Shown here: piece after piece, positions 24,346-36,400 of the stretch
Numbering within the stretch: the first letter of the stretch is position 1
How the letters are laid out: every line of letters begins with the position of its first letter
Origin: Aulostomus chinensis
Taxonomy: Eukaryota > Chordata > Actinopteri > Syngnathiformes > Aulostomidae
Length of the DNA: 64,000 bases
Direction of reading: 5' to 3'
NCBI GenBank assembly: GCA_037954235.1
Contig: JBBMOA010000017.1
Location: forward strand, 24,272,527-24,336,526
Notes under the pieces: model-generated
Database searches by the model: none
Seen by the model: the letters and a program-made list of their open reading frames with translations, nothing else
What the model was told of the DNA's origin: nothing
Translations under genes and position numbers: made by a program

Positions 24346-26833
24346 CTGGGAGGATGTTCGCATGCGTGTGGAGATTATGAAAAGTCATGTGAAAGGCAGC
24401 CGAGGGTGATGCCATGAGAGCAGCAGAGCCAGCAGAGCCACGGCAGAAGCACCAGTGGCAAAATGGTGGTGTTGAATGGATTGGAGAACCGCATCGCATA
24501 CAGTAAAATGTAAGATCACATCAACATTCCATTGGCAATTATCAATGAATGATGGCGTGCATGTGTATGTGTGTTTGTGTGTGTGCGTGTTGACATTGTA
24601 GGAAGGGCTTTATTTGGCATATCAAGTGTGTTAATATGATACATGTAGTAGGCACTTGATAAAATGAACAATTCCTAATTTTCTTATCCTTGTTATGAAT
24701 GCAGAAATATGCTACGTACAGAACTAAAGGACAAATTTAATTGGGTCCTGGGTCCTCATTTACTTCATATTCATTTGATTAAAGTAGAGTTCCATCACAA
24801 AGCAGATGATCACACTGAGCCACACAACAGCCTCTGAAGAACTACCCACATTAGCTTCCATGCTAAGGTCTCCTGCATCTACCTGACACATTTAAACCCA
24901 CGTCTTGACCTGCTCTAATAGCTTCAACAACCCAATCCAAAGAAACATTCCCAAGAGGAGACATGTGCACCGCTTATAAGAGCAGTTCGCAGGTTAGAGA
25001 GCAATTAAGGAACCTGCAAATCTCAGTTTGGTCTGGTTCCATGCTGGAGGGGTCCTGACTGCTCAACGCCCTGCATGGCTAACAACACAACATGTTCCAG
25101 TGGCTTGTAGCTGCAGTGCAAGTGCATTAATTTTGAATCATGTTCCCCTTGGTGTAACACAACTGGCAGGCGATTAAACACACACCCACACACACTTCCA
25201 GTAGCATTTTTGATATTTCCCCAGAGACCTTTTTTAGCATTTAAAATAATAAAGAAAACCATTGCCAATACACAAACAACATGATTCTTAATTGCACATA
25301 TAAATGAAACCTGTTGCATTTCAAGTTCAACCAATGATACAAAATAACTGACGACATTTGAAGGTGCAGCAAATGTCGATTAGACGATTTAACAGTGATG
25401 GATGAACTGAATCACTGCTGATGTGAAACACGGTTCAGGGTTTGTAGCAGTTTCTATCGCGCACATATGGTTCTAGCTCGGTTTCTAATGGACTTCAACC
25501 ACCAACCACATGAAGTTGTTAGGATTTTGCTTTGCAGCCTTGAGGGTCAAAGCTCCTGTTTAAAAGCAGTTGTTAAGACTTTAGGTTTAAAAAATATTGA
25601 ATTGTAAAAACCCGCACACTACCATCCTCTCTGATACAGAGACAGGATAGTACAATTGGCAAGTCACAGGAATGACACAACCCCAGGGCAGCTGTCAGAG
25701 GTGGGAGAACAGAGCAGAACGGTTCTCCTCACAGAAATCCTTCTGTTACCAGAACAGGTAGACAGCTTCACACCTGCTTTAGCTCTGATTGGCCTGTCTG
25801 ACACAACAAACCTCAAACTTGAAAATAATCACTTATTTTATCAAATGACAAGAGGACAGATTGGCCAGCATTTAATTATTTCAGAGTAATTAAATAAAAC
25901 CTCAACTGGAACAGAGGCATCAAAAAACGTGCATTGGTGGAATAGTAAAGAAAAGAATCGATTTAAAAAACATTGCTAGAATGACATATTTTGATCAATT
26001 TCTTACCCTGATGATGTGTACCTGTTCTGAGATTAAATATAATTTATCCTGATGTTGCCCGAAACACAAGGACGTCGGGTGTGCGAGTGGGTGCTGTGCT
26101 TCTGAATGTAAAAAAAATCCCTGTGTGCTATATTCCATAATGCAAATACTTATATCACGAAAAGTCAATAAAGATGTTTTTTTTGTTTTTTTTTTTAAAG
26201 GCAGCCCACCTGTAAGCAAATCTGTGACCAACGCCAGAGCTGAAAAATACAGCTACTACTCAAGCTGTGAATTAACACTCTCTGGTAGAGTGAAGGAGAT
26301 GCAGGGTCAGCTGGAAACCAGGAGCAGCAGCCTGGGATCTCCCAGACTATAAAACCATTAACCCCAGACGCTGACTGAGGGCTCTGTCCTCTCACTCATC
26401 CTCACCTCCTCTCCATCTATAATTGGTTCAACTTGAGCTACACGTTCACTATGAAGCCTTGAAATCAGAAAGATGGAAGAAGGTAGGATGGAGGAGACCA
26501 TTAAGGAGGAAGAGAGATGAAATTTCAGGTGAAACCAAGGAAGGATGAGAGGAAAGGAGGAAAAACAAATAGTTCATTCAGATATCTCGTAGAGTTGAAC
26601 ATCCACTAACCCCAAATCCAGGCAACCAAGCACCACAACCAGCTGCTGTTTATGTATCTGGCCAGGATATTTTTTGCTTTTTATGCCTAAAGTAACCCAG
26701 ACCTAAACCACAGAGTTGTCACAACCATCTTAAAATATTGCATTTTCCACTGAGAAGAAAAGGAACATCCAGCAATTAGCGGATGGTTCTAACTGCAGCA
26801 GTTTAAACAGGTGCAACCTGCAGCACATCAAGA
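24346..26833. other. noncoding stretch
   Basis: No gene recognised. 26461-26577 is almost entirely purine on the plus strand. A (TG)-rich run lies near 24566-24600. Confidence 0.5.
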
Positions 26834-27360
26834 AGCACAGTCCTGTAACAAGCAGAATCTTGTAACAAGCCCAGTCCTGTAAAAAGCACAGCCCTGTAAC
26901 AAGCAGAATCTTGTGGCAAGCCCAGTCCTGTAACAAGCCCAGTCCTGTAGCAAGCCCAGTCCTGTAGCAAGCATAGACCTGTAACAAGCATAGACCTGTA
27001 ACAAGCATAGACCTGTAACAAGCATAGACGTGTAACAAGCATAGACGTGTAACAAGCAGAATCTTGTACCAAGCACAGTCCTGTAACAAGTAGAGTCCTG
27101 TAGCAGGCACAGTCCTGGAACAAGCACAGTCCTGTAACAAGCATAGACCTGTAACAAGCACAGTCCTGTAACAAGCATAGACCTGTAACAAGCATAGACC
27201 TGTAACAAGCATAGACCTGTAACAAGCATAGTCCTGTAACAAGCATAGACCTGTAACAAGCATAGACCTGTAACAAGCAGAATCTTGTACCAAGCACAGT
27301 CCTGTAACAAGTAGAGTCCTGTAGCAGGCACAGTCCTGGAACAAGCACAGTCCTGTAACT
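26834..27360. repeat. 17-bp minisatellite, 31 units, no indels
   Basis: Exactly 31 consecutive 17-base units (527 bp) of the type AGCAYAGWCCTGTAACA. Variants include AGCAGAATCTTGTACCA and GGCACAGTCCTGGAACA. Units 14-18 are repeated as units 27-31 with one base changed, which points to an internal duplication of 13 units (221 bp). Because 17 is not a multiple of 3, all three minus-strand frames are open and give the same 17-residue peptide repeat; the three overlapping frames of 167, 228 and 236 codons (26730-27489) are therefore a consequence of the repeat. Confidence 0.97.
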
Positions 27361-30300
27361 TGCCTTGAAGTTAAGACTATGACATGGCATGGGGGCAGGT
27401 GTGCTAGCCAGGAGGCCGAACCCCTGTGTGTCACCAGCATGTCTCCTGAAGTGTTGGTGATCAGGCTTACTCAGCACAGCCAGTACCAATTGATAACGAC
27501 TTGAATACTCTTTTACAATACACCTTTAACCCTCACTGAGTTGTTGCTGTATTCATAGTTGTGGGCCATCTACGCGGCTGTAGGTGCGGAGCCCACGCTG
27601 CAGCAACTGTGGTTGGCAGCATTCAGTGAAGGTCACAAATGGCTCTCTCTTCTCATGCAGTTAACCCAGATTCTCAGTGAGGCAGCAATCTGTAGGGAAG
27701 CAATTAAATTCCAGAGTCTTCCCAGTGCGTGGACTTCACAGGGATTCAAAACAACAAAACCTTGGACAACGTTTGTTTGGAACTGTTCATTTAGGGATTT
27801 ACTTTGGATATATTACATTAAAAAAAAAAAAGATAAATGACCAGTTGGAAGGACAAAGGAAGAGAATGTACGGTAAGAACAAGATGCAGGGAGCAAAGGG
27901 ATTCAGGATGTTTTTCTTTCCTCTGAGCCATGATTTTATTAAAAGCACTAATCTAAAGTACTGGAATTTGTTCTCCAAATATTAGTTAATGGACGTGATG
28001 CTGAAAATCTTATCAACTCACTTGACTCCTGATACAAATAAAGCCCAGAGAGAGCGAGGGAGAAAACCTCCCTCTATCTATTTATTTGGTCTTAAGCCTG
28101 AGTGTGTGTGAGTGAGTGTGACCGCACTGTGTACTGACCTTGAATTCCTCCTGCAGGCAACACACAATCCTAAGTCTCTGCTCTGGGTGTGTGTGCTGAT
28201 GAAGACGTCCACCACCTCATGTGTTCACTCTTTCCCCTGCAAGAAAACAAGGAGACAGGCAGAAGCAGAGGATCAGAATCTGTGCCGTTATTTAATTGAG
28301 GAGAGAAAGTCAAGACTGTGTCCAAGCATACCAAGCCCACGTCTGCTGTCTGCTTTACTCAGGTTATATCAGCGTGAATGCAAAAAAATAGAAGCATAAA
28401 TGTCCGATCTGTTTCTGGAAAAACACTGAAACGTGGTCTATCTATTGTACCTTGAAACATTTCCAAGCGACCTAGCATAGAAGGGCAGGAAATAACACTG
28501 GGAGGAATTTGATTGGAACGCTGGAAAGTGGGCGTATCCACAACATATCATAACGTAAGTTAGGCCAGTCCCTGATAGTGTACACTGTAGAATAGCAGTA
28601 TCCATCAGGGAGATGATCTTCTCCATGCAGTTGACAAACTCACACTTCCTCAACATGGTTACACTGGAGGCGGAGCCTGTAACTGCAGTGTGTTTATGTG
28701 TCACACAGTCCAAGTCAGACCAACACCTGCATGGTTCATGCATCTCAACCCATAGAGGACACACAAGCTGCTGAGAGCTGAGGACCGACTGACGGTTGAT
28801 GTCACGATGGTGGTTAAATTGGTTGGTTCACGCTGAGCTAACCAAGCTCAACTAAAAGGATTTACTGTAAAAACAAACAAACAAATGAACACACAACCTC
28901 AAGTTCAACTCAGTCTAAAGTAACAAAATGACACTTTGCATTTGGAAACCTGTGTTTGATCATTTTAGAGCTCGATGATGATGGCCCTTTAAAAAAGTCT
29001 AGCTTTTGAAAGGTAATCAATGTGTCTGACAGGTTTCAGATCGTTTTAAACAGCAAACAAATGAGCAAAGGGTTTAGTCAGCAATTAGAAAATTAATAGG
29101 GATAATGGCGGTGATCCAGTTCACCCCAGTTATCTTAAAACAAGCCTGTTTTACATTAGAGAGCTTTGGAGTGTCAATCATCTACGAAGGGATCTGTAGG
29201 CTTGAACCCGACATGCTGCCCCAAATGATGACATCAGGTCGCCCCGTCACAGAGCCTGTGATCAGCGTGATAATTGGGGGTGCTGATGTGACACGCTAGC
29301 TTTGCCAGTTGTTTTCAAGGCAAACGCCTGCAGCGTACCTCACTCTGCCACCAGCTAGCTTCACTCCGAGCTAAGTGCTGTGCCAATTATTGCGTGTCAC
29401 CACCGCCCATATCTGTTCTCCTCAAAATTCATAATTTATGACACATCCTTGTCTCTGCCCCCGGGGAACTGAATGCTATTATCCCAGTAAAGTGAAATCT
29501 GATTGGGCTGCTGCTATCTCGCTCTCTTCTTTGAAGCTTAATTTCTTTGAGGGCTCCTCTGTAGTCGCTATAATGTATCATAGTCTAGCAGCAACACCAG
29601 CGCTACTTCGCTCAGAACGGCAACTGCAGCTTGAGCTGAGAACTGATTCGGATTCAGAGGTAGTGCTGAGATATTTCAAACCATGTATCAATTCGTGGAC
29701 TAGAAGAAATCTCTGGAAAATACGGTAGCAACAGCATTCAAGTCCATCAGCAGATCCACCGGTGAGTTCAAGTAAACCTCTGTCATGAATCAGATATCAC
29801 CGAGTAGTAAAAAATGACAGTGAAACAATTCAGAAATAATACCAGGGTTATTAGAATTCAATCATTGATGCTTTGACTTTTAATTCTTAAATGTTTTAGC
29901 TTTATCAGCTATTCAAGCACATTAATTTGACTAATTTGCAACCGCACGCACTTAAAAACAACTTGATATATTTGAGACTTTTCCAGTGAAATATTTGACA
30001 GGATGAATGACGTTTTTTTTTCTTTCTTTTAGACTTAAAATTTGCAGTTCACATTAAAAACTAATTTCCCACTGAGGTTATTGGCTTTGAATCAGAGCTT
30101 TCACTTTACTTTTCATCCTAAAATGTTTAAACATGAGCTACATGTATCAGCACTAAAGTTCTGCACTTAACTTTTCTACCTCGAGTGGATTATTTGACCT
30201 CAGTTCAACAGGCTTAATATTAGCCTGCCTACGTTTGTGTACTTCTAAACAAAACATACTGGAGACCTGATATGTGTCATGATGATCTGAGAGATGCTTC

Positions 30301-30523
30301 GAAAGTGATGTACAGAATGAAAAGGTTCGCAAAAAAGGTCTTTTGACACATTCTTGATCGAGTTTTTAGTTGAATTCTTGTGTTTTATTTGAATGAATCT
30401 CTTTAACTAAAATGTAACGTAGTTCAGCAATGGATTAATCTTAGGATTAATGAACAAAATACATTAAAATCCAACATCTTTCCTGAACAAAACAATACAA
30501 ATCCTCAATACCTCTAGATATCA

Positions 30524-30579
<56 letters not shown>

Positions 30580-31169
30580 TTCACTTAGAAACAAAGATTT
30601 GGTCACGTTTTGAGTTTTAAAAGTTTAAGATGGAGGACTTGGTCACATGTCTCGTGATGACAGCTGGATGGTCTGAAGCACAAGCGATGAATCCTGCCTA
30701 CTGGTGCTGACGGCTTGTTCTGTTTGTCTTCTGACCCAAAATGACTGGAAAAGTTGAGGACAGTTCAAGGAATTCTGAGCCAAACCATTTAACTCAATTT
30801 TTTTTCGTCTGAATCCCGAAGGCAAAACATCTATGGAAGACTGTTGAGCTCATGTTTTTATCTGATGGGATACTTAAAATGCCTCTGCCCACGAGGTTTT
30901 CTGCTCATCATCATCCATCCATCCATTTTTGGCTTCTTGCCTGAAACCAGCTTGCATTTGCTTGGTCCTTTACCCTGCATAAAACCTCCCACCACTCCTC
31001 GGGTAGCCTGCTGAGACCATCTGTGTGTCGTCAGCTCCAGAGAGATGAGGAAGTTATCAACGAGCTGTGAACAAGCACCAAACCTGAGGGGTTTTAGCTT
31101 GTTTTTAGTTCAAATCCAAGTTTTAGGTTGTTGGGTTTTTTTGATAAAGAAGATGGACATTGACCTTGG
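27361..31169. other. noncoding stretch
   Basis: No gene recognised. 29080-29700 is non-repetitive and rich in homeodomain-type ATTA/AATTA words. A (TG)n run is at 30524-30579, and CATCCATCCATCC (30908-30926) looks like the reversed GATG tail of a truncated retroposon. 30300-30500 is plain AT-rich DNA. Confidence 0.5.
30524..30579. repeat. (TG)n microsatellite
   Basis: About 25 TG units with a few CG interruptions at both ends. Confidence 0.95.
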
Positions 31170-31372
31170 GATTGTAAACTGACATTTGTGTGCAGTTTTG
31201 CTGCTGTTAGCCATCAGTCCCCATTCGTATCAAGCTAACTAGACATGGCTGGCCTCGTCTGCATTCTAGAGAAACAAAGAAGTAATAAAGGAGGGACAAA
31301 TGTCTTTTCAGGCACCCATAAATGAGTGCTTCAGAAGCAAAACCCTTGTTTTGGGTGAAGTATCATTTTAAG
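31170..31372 (+). repeat. interspersed repeat family 1, copy B
   Basis: Aligns with copy A (1587-1765). It shares the 'gctgctgttagcc' opening, 'caagctaact...atggctggc', 'tgcattctagagaaacaa' and the end 'tttgggtgaagtatcatttt'. It is about 25 bp longer than copy A because of an insertion near 31310-31345. Confidence 0.55.
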
Positions 31373-32995
31373 CTCCTTCTCACATCTGCTTGTCCTCTTT
31401 ACGCATTTACAATTAGACCTGGTTTGTACGGAATATGGAGAAGGAGAGAAACATTTGCCATTTGGTTTTAGGGTTTTCTGATGCTCCTCACATAGGGCGT
31501 TAGCATAAGAAATCACCAAAATAAAATAGACCAAACAGGAGCAGTGATGAATGGCTTCAACACCTCCCAGTTGTACCCATACCTGACTGATCCCCCGCCA
31601 TGCACCCATGCCAAGATGCATCTGAGGATGCCTGTGACTGGGCACAGGACTTGTGAGAGGCTGTCACTTCAAAAACCCAAACAACCATGATGGAGAAAGT
31701 CTTCCGATTATTCAACATGAGTCACGCGTGCAGGAAGCGTGTCCAAGTCTCTCCCATCATACAGTCTCCTTCCGTCTCAGGGCTGAGAGTGATACACCTG
31801 CAGATGGATTTACCAGCACTCCTGGACCCCTTTCTTGATCAAAGGTATATTTTCCAGCCTGCTGCCATGTTGGCTTTACTATCTATACAGCCAGTCATGC
31901 ACTCATGCCCAACCGTGCACACTGATAATGATGCATGCGTGAGGTTTAATGAGATTTCCCTGTTCTGCCTGTCAGCCTTACCTGCCAAAAAGCTCACATT
32001 AGTTAGATCATGCACAGCACAGATGAGTGGAGAGTATGAGTGTACCAACACATCACAGCGCTGCAAACCTTTACTGATGGGTTAACGGAAGACTCTTGGC
32101 AGGTCATGTCATAAGTTCTCTGGCTTAAAGTTTTATTTACTACATTTGATTTATGAGCCAAGTCTTTTGCTCACATTGGTGTTAAGCCAGAGATGCTAAT
32201 GAGAAACAACCGAGCCCCCGTTTGCCTTCTTGGGTCACGGCGTAACCTCTCACAGTCAACGTCTGCAAGCACTCCTGTTAAGGTATGAACACCTACTCAT
32301 TTCTTTTTCTTTCTCTTGTGAGATAAATGAAGTGTCACTTGTGTCAACAGAATGAAAAACACAGGTGACAGCAAATGTGTTGATGTGTGCTCTGGTAGTT
32401 TGTCACAACCTGGAATGAACCGTCAAGCCACGGGGAACTCTTTTTGAGAATGAGAAGAAGAAACGGCAGCAGCGTAGAGAGGAGAGACGAGCGTGCAGAG
32501 ATGAGGTCATTCAAATGGCTTCAGACATGCTGCTGCTGGAGATCCACTTCAGGGAGTCATCAGGAATTTAGAGGACATGGCTAAACACCTGGATTTTCGC
32601 TCAGTAAAACCTGTATTTTATGCATTACACAATGAGGGAATACCAAGTTTGAACCTCACTCTTGTACGGTGTATTCATGCGTTTCAGCGTATGAATCTAT
32701 TCTTGTTGAAATCCCTCAAAATTCTTTTATGACATCATTACGTCATTTTGACACAAATTACTTCACCTGTCAACCGCGCTTCCTGCTCCTGCATATCATA
32801 CCTTTATTGGCACCATTTCAGTGACGTTTCTTAGCGCTCCTATCAATAAGGACTCTATACACAGAGGGACAGTACCAACAGCTCAAGAAATAGATTGGCA
32901 GAGGTGAGAAACTCAAGGTCAGACGGTTGCACAGTAAACACGCCAACGGTAGAGCCACATTGTAAAAAAACAACACTTGGTGTTAAAGTCCCATC
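31373..32995. other. noncoding stretch
   Basis: No gene recognised. The open frame 31687-32085 (132 codons) has no motif that I can identify. Confidence 0.5.
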
Positions 32996-33182
32996 TGGAC
33001 TGTAATAATTCAGTTTGGACTCAGTCTTTGACCTTTTGTTTGGAATCCTTTGTTTCTTTGTGTCTTCTCTGTCTTGCTCCTCTCGGTGTTCCTGTTTTCA
33101 TGTGATATCGCTTCCATTTTGAGTCTGTTTGCTTAGCGTCCTGCGTCATGTGTTCCGCACCTTTTTGTGTGATCAATTAATT

Positions 33183-33217
<35 letters not shown>

Positions 33218-33430
33218 CACTCACTCCCTGTTTGTTTCTTCATGGGTGATTGGTTCCATTAGTATTTTAGACCCTTGACCCTTGCTATTCCTGTCAGTGT
33301 TTACTTCCTGTGTGTGTGGAGTTGCTTCATTTCCAAGTTTTTGCCGATTTGAATCATTAAAACACTGGAGTTCATCGTATCCTGCCTGTCCGTGTCCACC
33401 TGTCTCAAGACCACACAAACGAAGTGATTC
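32996..33430 (+). repeat. interspersed repeat family 2, plus-strand copy (tentative)
   Basis: T-rich noncoding text beginning 'cagtttggactcagtc' and ending with 'cattaaaacactgg', 'cctgcctgtccgtgtcc' and 'cacacaaacg'. This is the same style and order as the 3' side of family 2 read at 59757-60180. It is interrupted by the GCAC microsatellite. The assignment rests on text similarity only. Confidence 0.35.
33183..33218. repeat. (GCAC)n microsatellite
   Basis: Nine GCAC tetranucleotides in a row. Confidence 0.95.
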
Positions 33431-33475
33431 ATGGAGGGCAAATCCCAGTCAGATTCTCCATATAATATCAAAGCT

Positions 33476-33496
33476 AAAAAAAAAAAAAAAAAAAAG
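33476..33496. repeat. poly-A tract, 21 bases
   Basis: Uninterrupted A run about 45 bases after the end of the plus-strand family 2 repeat. It may be that element's tail. Confidence 0.8.
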
Positions 33497-36400
33497 TGGC
33501 TCCAAACTGTTCTTACTTTAAACTGCGTGACTTCAAAAATAGAATTTTCAATGCCTCGTGGGGAGAGCAGCTCCTAAAACCTCAGGTCAAATTTGCTGCA
33601 AACGCCTGGAAAGGCGCAGGAAACTGAAAGTAAATGCATTATTTTGAAAGATGACTGAAGTTTTATTTTTGCCCAACAGTTAAATAGGTGCTCCTGGCAT
33701 TGAGTAGCGGAAGTTTTGACACACAGACAGCATCAAGGCTGACCTGACTTAGGTTGTGCCTTTGCCTCTTCCTGCTATCTTTTTAGGCTGAGTCAAATAT
33801 TGAAGAGTCGTGATTCAAATGCCTGCTGGTTGGTTTGGTTCCTGGTATCAAACATGGTGGACTGACAGGAGGAGGAAGTGAACAGTGAATGTATTTGCTG
33901 CGCTGGAGCCGTTTGGATGGTCAATGTTGAGCTGCACTGCAAAACAAATATACTTCACTAGAAGATAGGAGGATAAAAATACATTCATGTCAACCTTTTC
34001 TAGTCAAAGCAACAATCTATTCCATCATGTTAGTGTCAACTATAATTGTCTCAGTAAATAATAATAATCACTGTGTGGCGGTCATTGCTGCATCTTCCAC
34101 TCGCTGGAAGCCTCAGCATTGAGACGCTGTTGTGTGCGTTCGTCTGCCCTCATTACTGAGACATCAAAGATCCATCTGAGTTCCATTTGGACTCAAATTA
34201 GCAAACAAATGCACTCTTACACGGACCCACCCCCAACCACTCACACAAACCACAAACACACAACTACAAGCCTGTTTGTGACTTTCCTTCCACGTGAGCT
34301 GCAAGTCATGTGCCTGGCTCCTCTCATTAAGCTAATTCAAGGCTTTACTCAGTGGCAGGCTTTAAATCCCAAGCTTAAAAACACTGTGGAGCACAAAGAG
34401 GTAACCAGGGGTGAATCTGCTTTGTGATGCTGAAAAAAATGCTTCTCTCTGTCGTCAACGCATCATAATAAGGCCGGCCTTTACTCACAGAGCATGCCCC
34501 GGACAAGGTGCCAGCCCCCAGCAGCCACCTGTTTACGCCCATAGGTGTACGTGGATGAGAGGAAGTGTGCCACCCGCTCTGTCTGCTCCACAGTCAACAA
34601 ACAGCTTCCCGCCACCTAATCTGTCCTGCGGAAAGTTCTAATAAATCCACAATATGACTTTCCATCACAGGCATCTTCTATTTGTTTTTCCAAACTCAGC
34701 TAGCTGCTCGCGAATAACTGCTCTTTCTTTTCACTCACCTCTTCCCTCCGGCAACCCAAATTGAGCCAAGCTTGGCAGCCAGAGAAGCAATTTGTTAAAG
34801 GACTGCTGAGTGCTCTCGTCTAATGTTTCATTAAATTATCCCAGTCTGTGGTAAAGCCTCTTATGGCAGCACTGGGATTTCAAGAAGCAGGGCCAAGGTC
34901 AGTTGAAATCTGATATTTATTTCTGCGGATGGCAGAATGTTACGGAGCCACTCCAGCCGGGGTTGGCAGGGTCAAGGATTTGTTTTCGCCATCATTCATG
35001 ACACCACGTCCTTCCGGCCGCCCGGCTGACGCTGATAGAGACCATTAGGAGGCGGTTAACAATACGAGCTGCGCATCCATGTTTTCCTATAAATTTGTTT
35101 AGCAAAACTCATTAAATTTCAAATAAATGCAGTGATGAAGCCAAATCACAAGCTCTCAAACATCGCCTCCCGTGCAAGTGTATCAGAACATGACAGCGGT
35201 GCTTTACTGTACAGCTGTTTGGCCTCTTCTTTCAGGCAGAGATGTTAAAGCTACTATAGGAACTGCAGTATGTCCTCAGGCAGTTGTCGGTATTTCTAAC
35301 AGTTTGCAAAGATTAAAAACTGCTCCCATAAGGCCTGAGGCACCCTCAGAGGGGAGCACACTCATACCTACAACGTTGGTCTGGGATTATCTGTTTGAGC
35401 GGATACCAACTCAGATGCATGAGGATGAAACGGCACCAGTGAAATTCAACCAACCAAACGTTCCTCACATACATTTCCCTTATATAAGCCAAGGATGACT
35501 AGCTTAGCAGCGCACGTGCACAACTGTCACCCTGATTCAGTGCATTCACGCTGACAAGACCAGGATCTAATTTCAAATTAATGAACTTTCAATGGAGAGA
35601 AATGCATTCCATTATGCAGCCCGAGCCTATGTTCCCCTTTGTAACTAATATTTCCCAACCGTTGGAGATAAAAGCTAAGCCAAGCTGCGCTCTGTCCTTT
35701 GTATGCATACAAAGCATGTGGGCTTCGTCATGCATGGAGCAAATCAGCTAATTTACACACACACAGTCACACACACGAAGCAGTGCAAGTGTATTTCACT
35801 ACGATGCTGTTTATAGTAAGAGGAGAAGGTGTGGTGGCAGATCTCCAAGCCGAGTGGCCTCTACTGACATCCCCCCACCCACACACACACACCCCCACAC
35901 ACACACACACCTGCTGCATTACAGTAGCTCATTTATTTTCATTCCACGATTCCACTTGAGAATCCTGCATAATATCCACATAATGATCTTGAACCTGTAG
36001 TTCCTGCAGCATTTCTGCTGTCTCAGTGTCCAGAGCAGCTTTTCTCCTTCACACCAATGTTTACATCATTATTGAAAATTTGGCCACCGAGAACCAATAT
36101 TGCACGATTACATGAGACAGAAAACACAGAAAAGCATCACAGGTTGCTTCTGATACATGGCACGTGATTGAAGCAGGCACTTCATGCCTGAGTTATAATC
36201 CCTCCTTTTATCTTCTAGCGCTTTGACAAATACGCAAGGCTTTTTCACCCTTCACCCTTTCATGCAAGAGAACAATAAAGACACCTACAACACATCCAGG
36301 ACATATTGGCTCTGGATGCTACCTTACACACATTCTTTGAACAATCTGTCGTGTGTTGCATGGGAGCGAAAGGTGGCAACAAGGCACATTCTTTCACCCT

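Noticed and set aside
26834..27360. Possible CRISPR array
   Set aside because: Units are contiguous 17-mers with no spacers, and the sequence is clearly vertebrate.
26730..27489. Three overlapping minus-strand open frames (236, 228 and 167 codons) of a repetitive Leu/Cys/Tyr/Thr-rich protein
   Set aside because: They are the same 17-residue translation of a 17-bp minisatellite in three frames. No conserved start, domain or splice signals.
24040..33870. Shared 'cctggyatcaaacatggt' at about 24046 and 33840
   Set aside because: The 18-base match does not extend on either side. Probably coincidence or too decayed to use.
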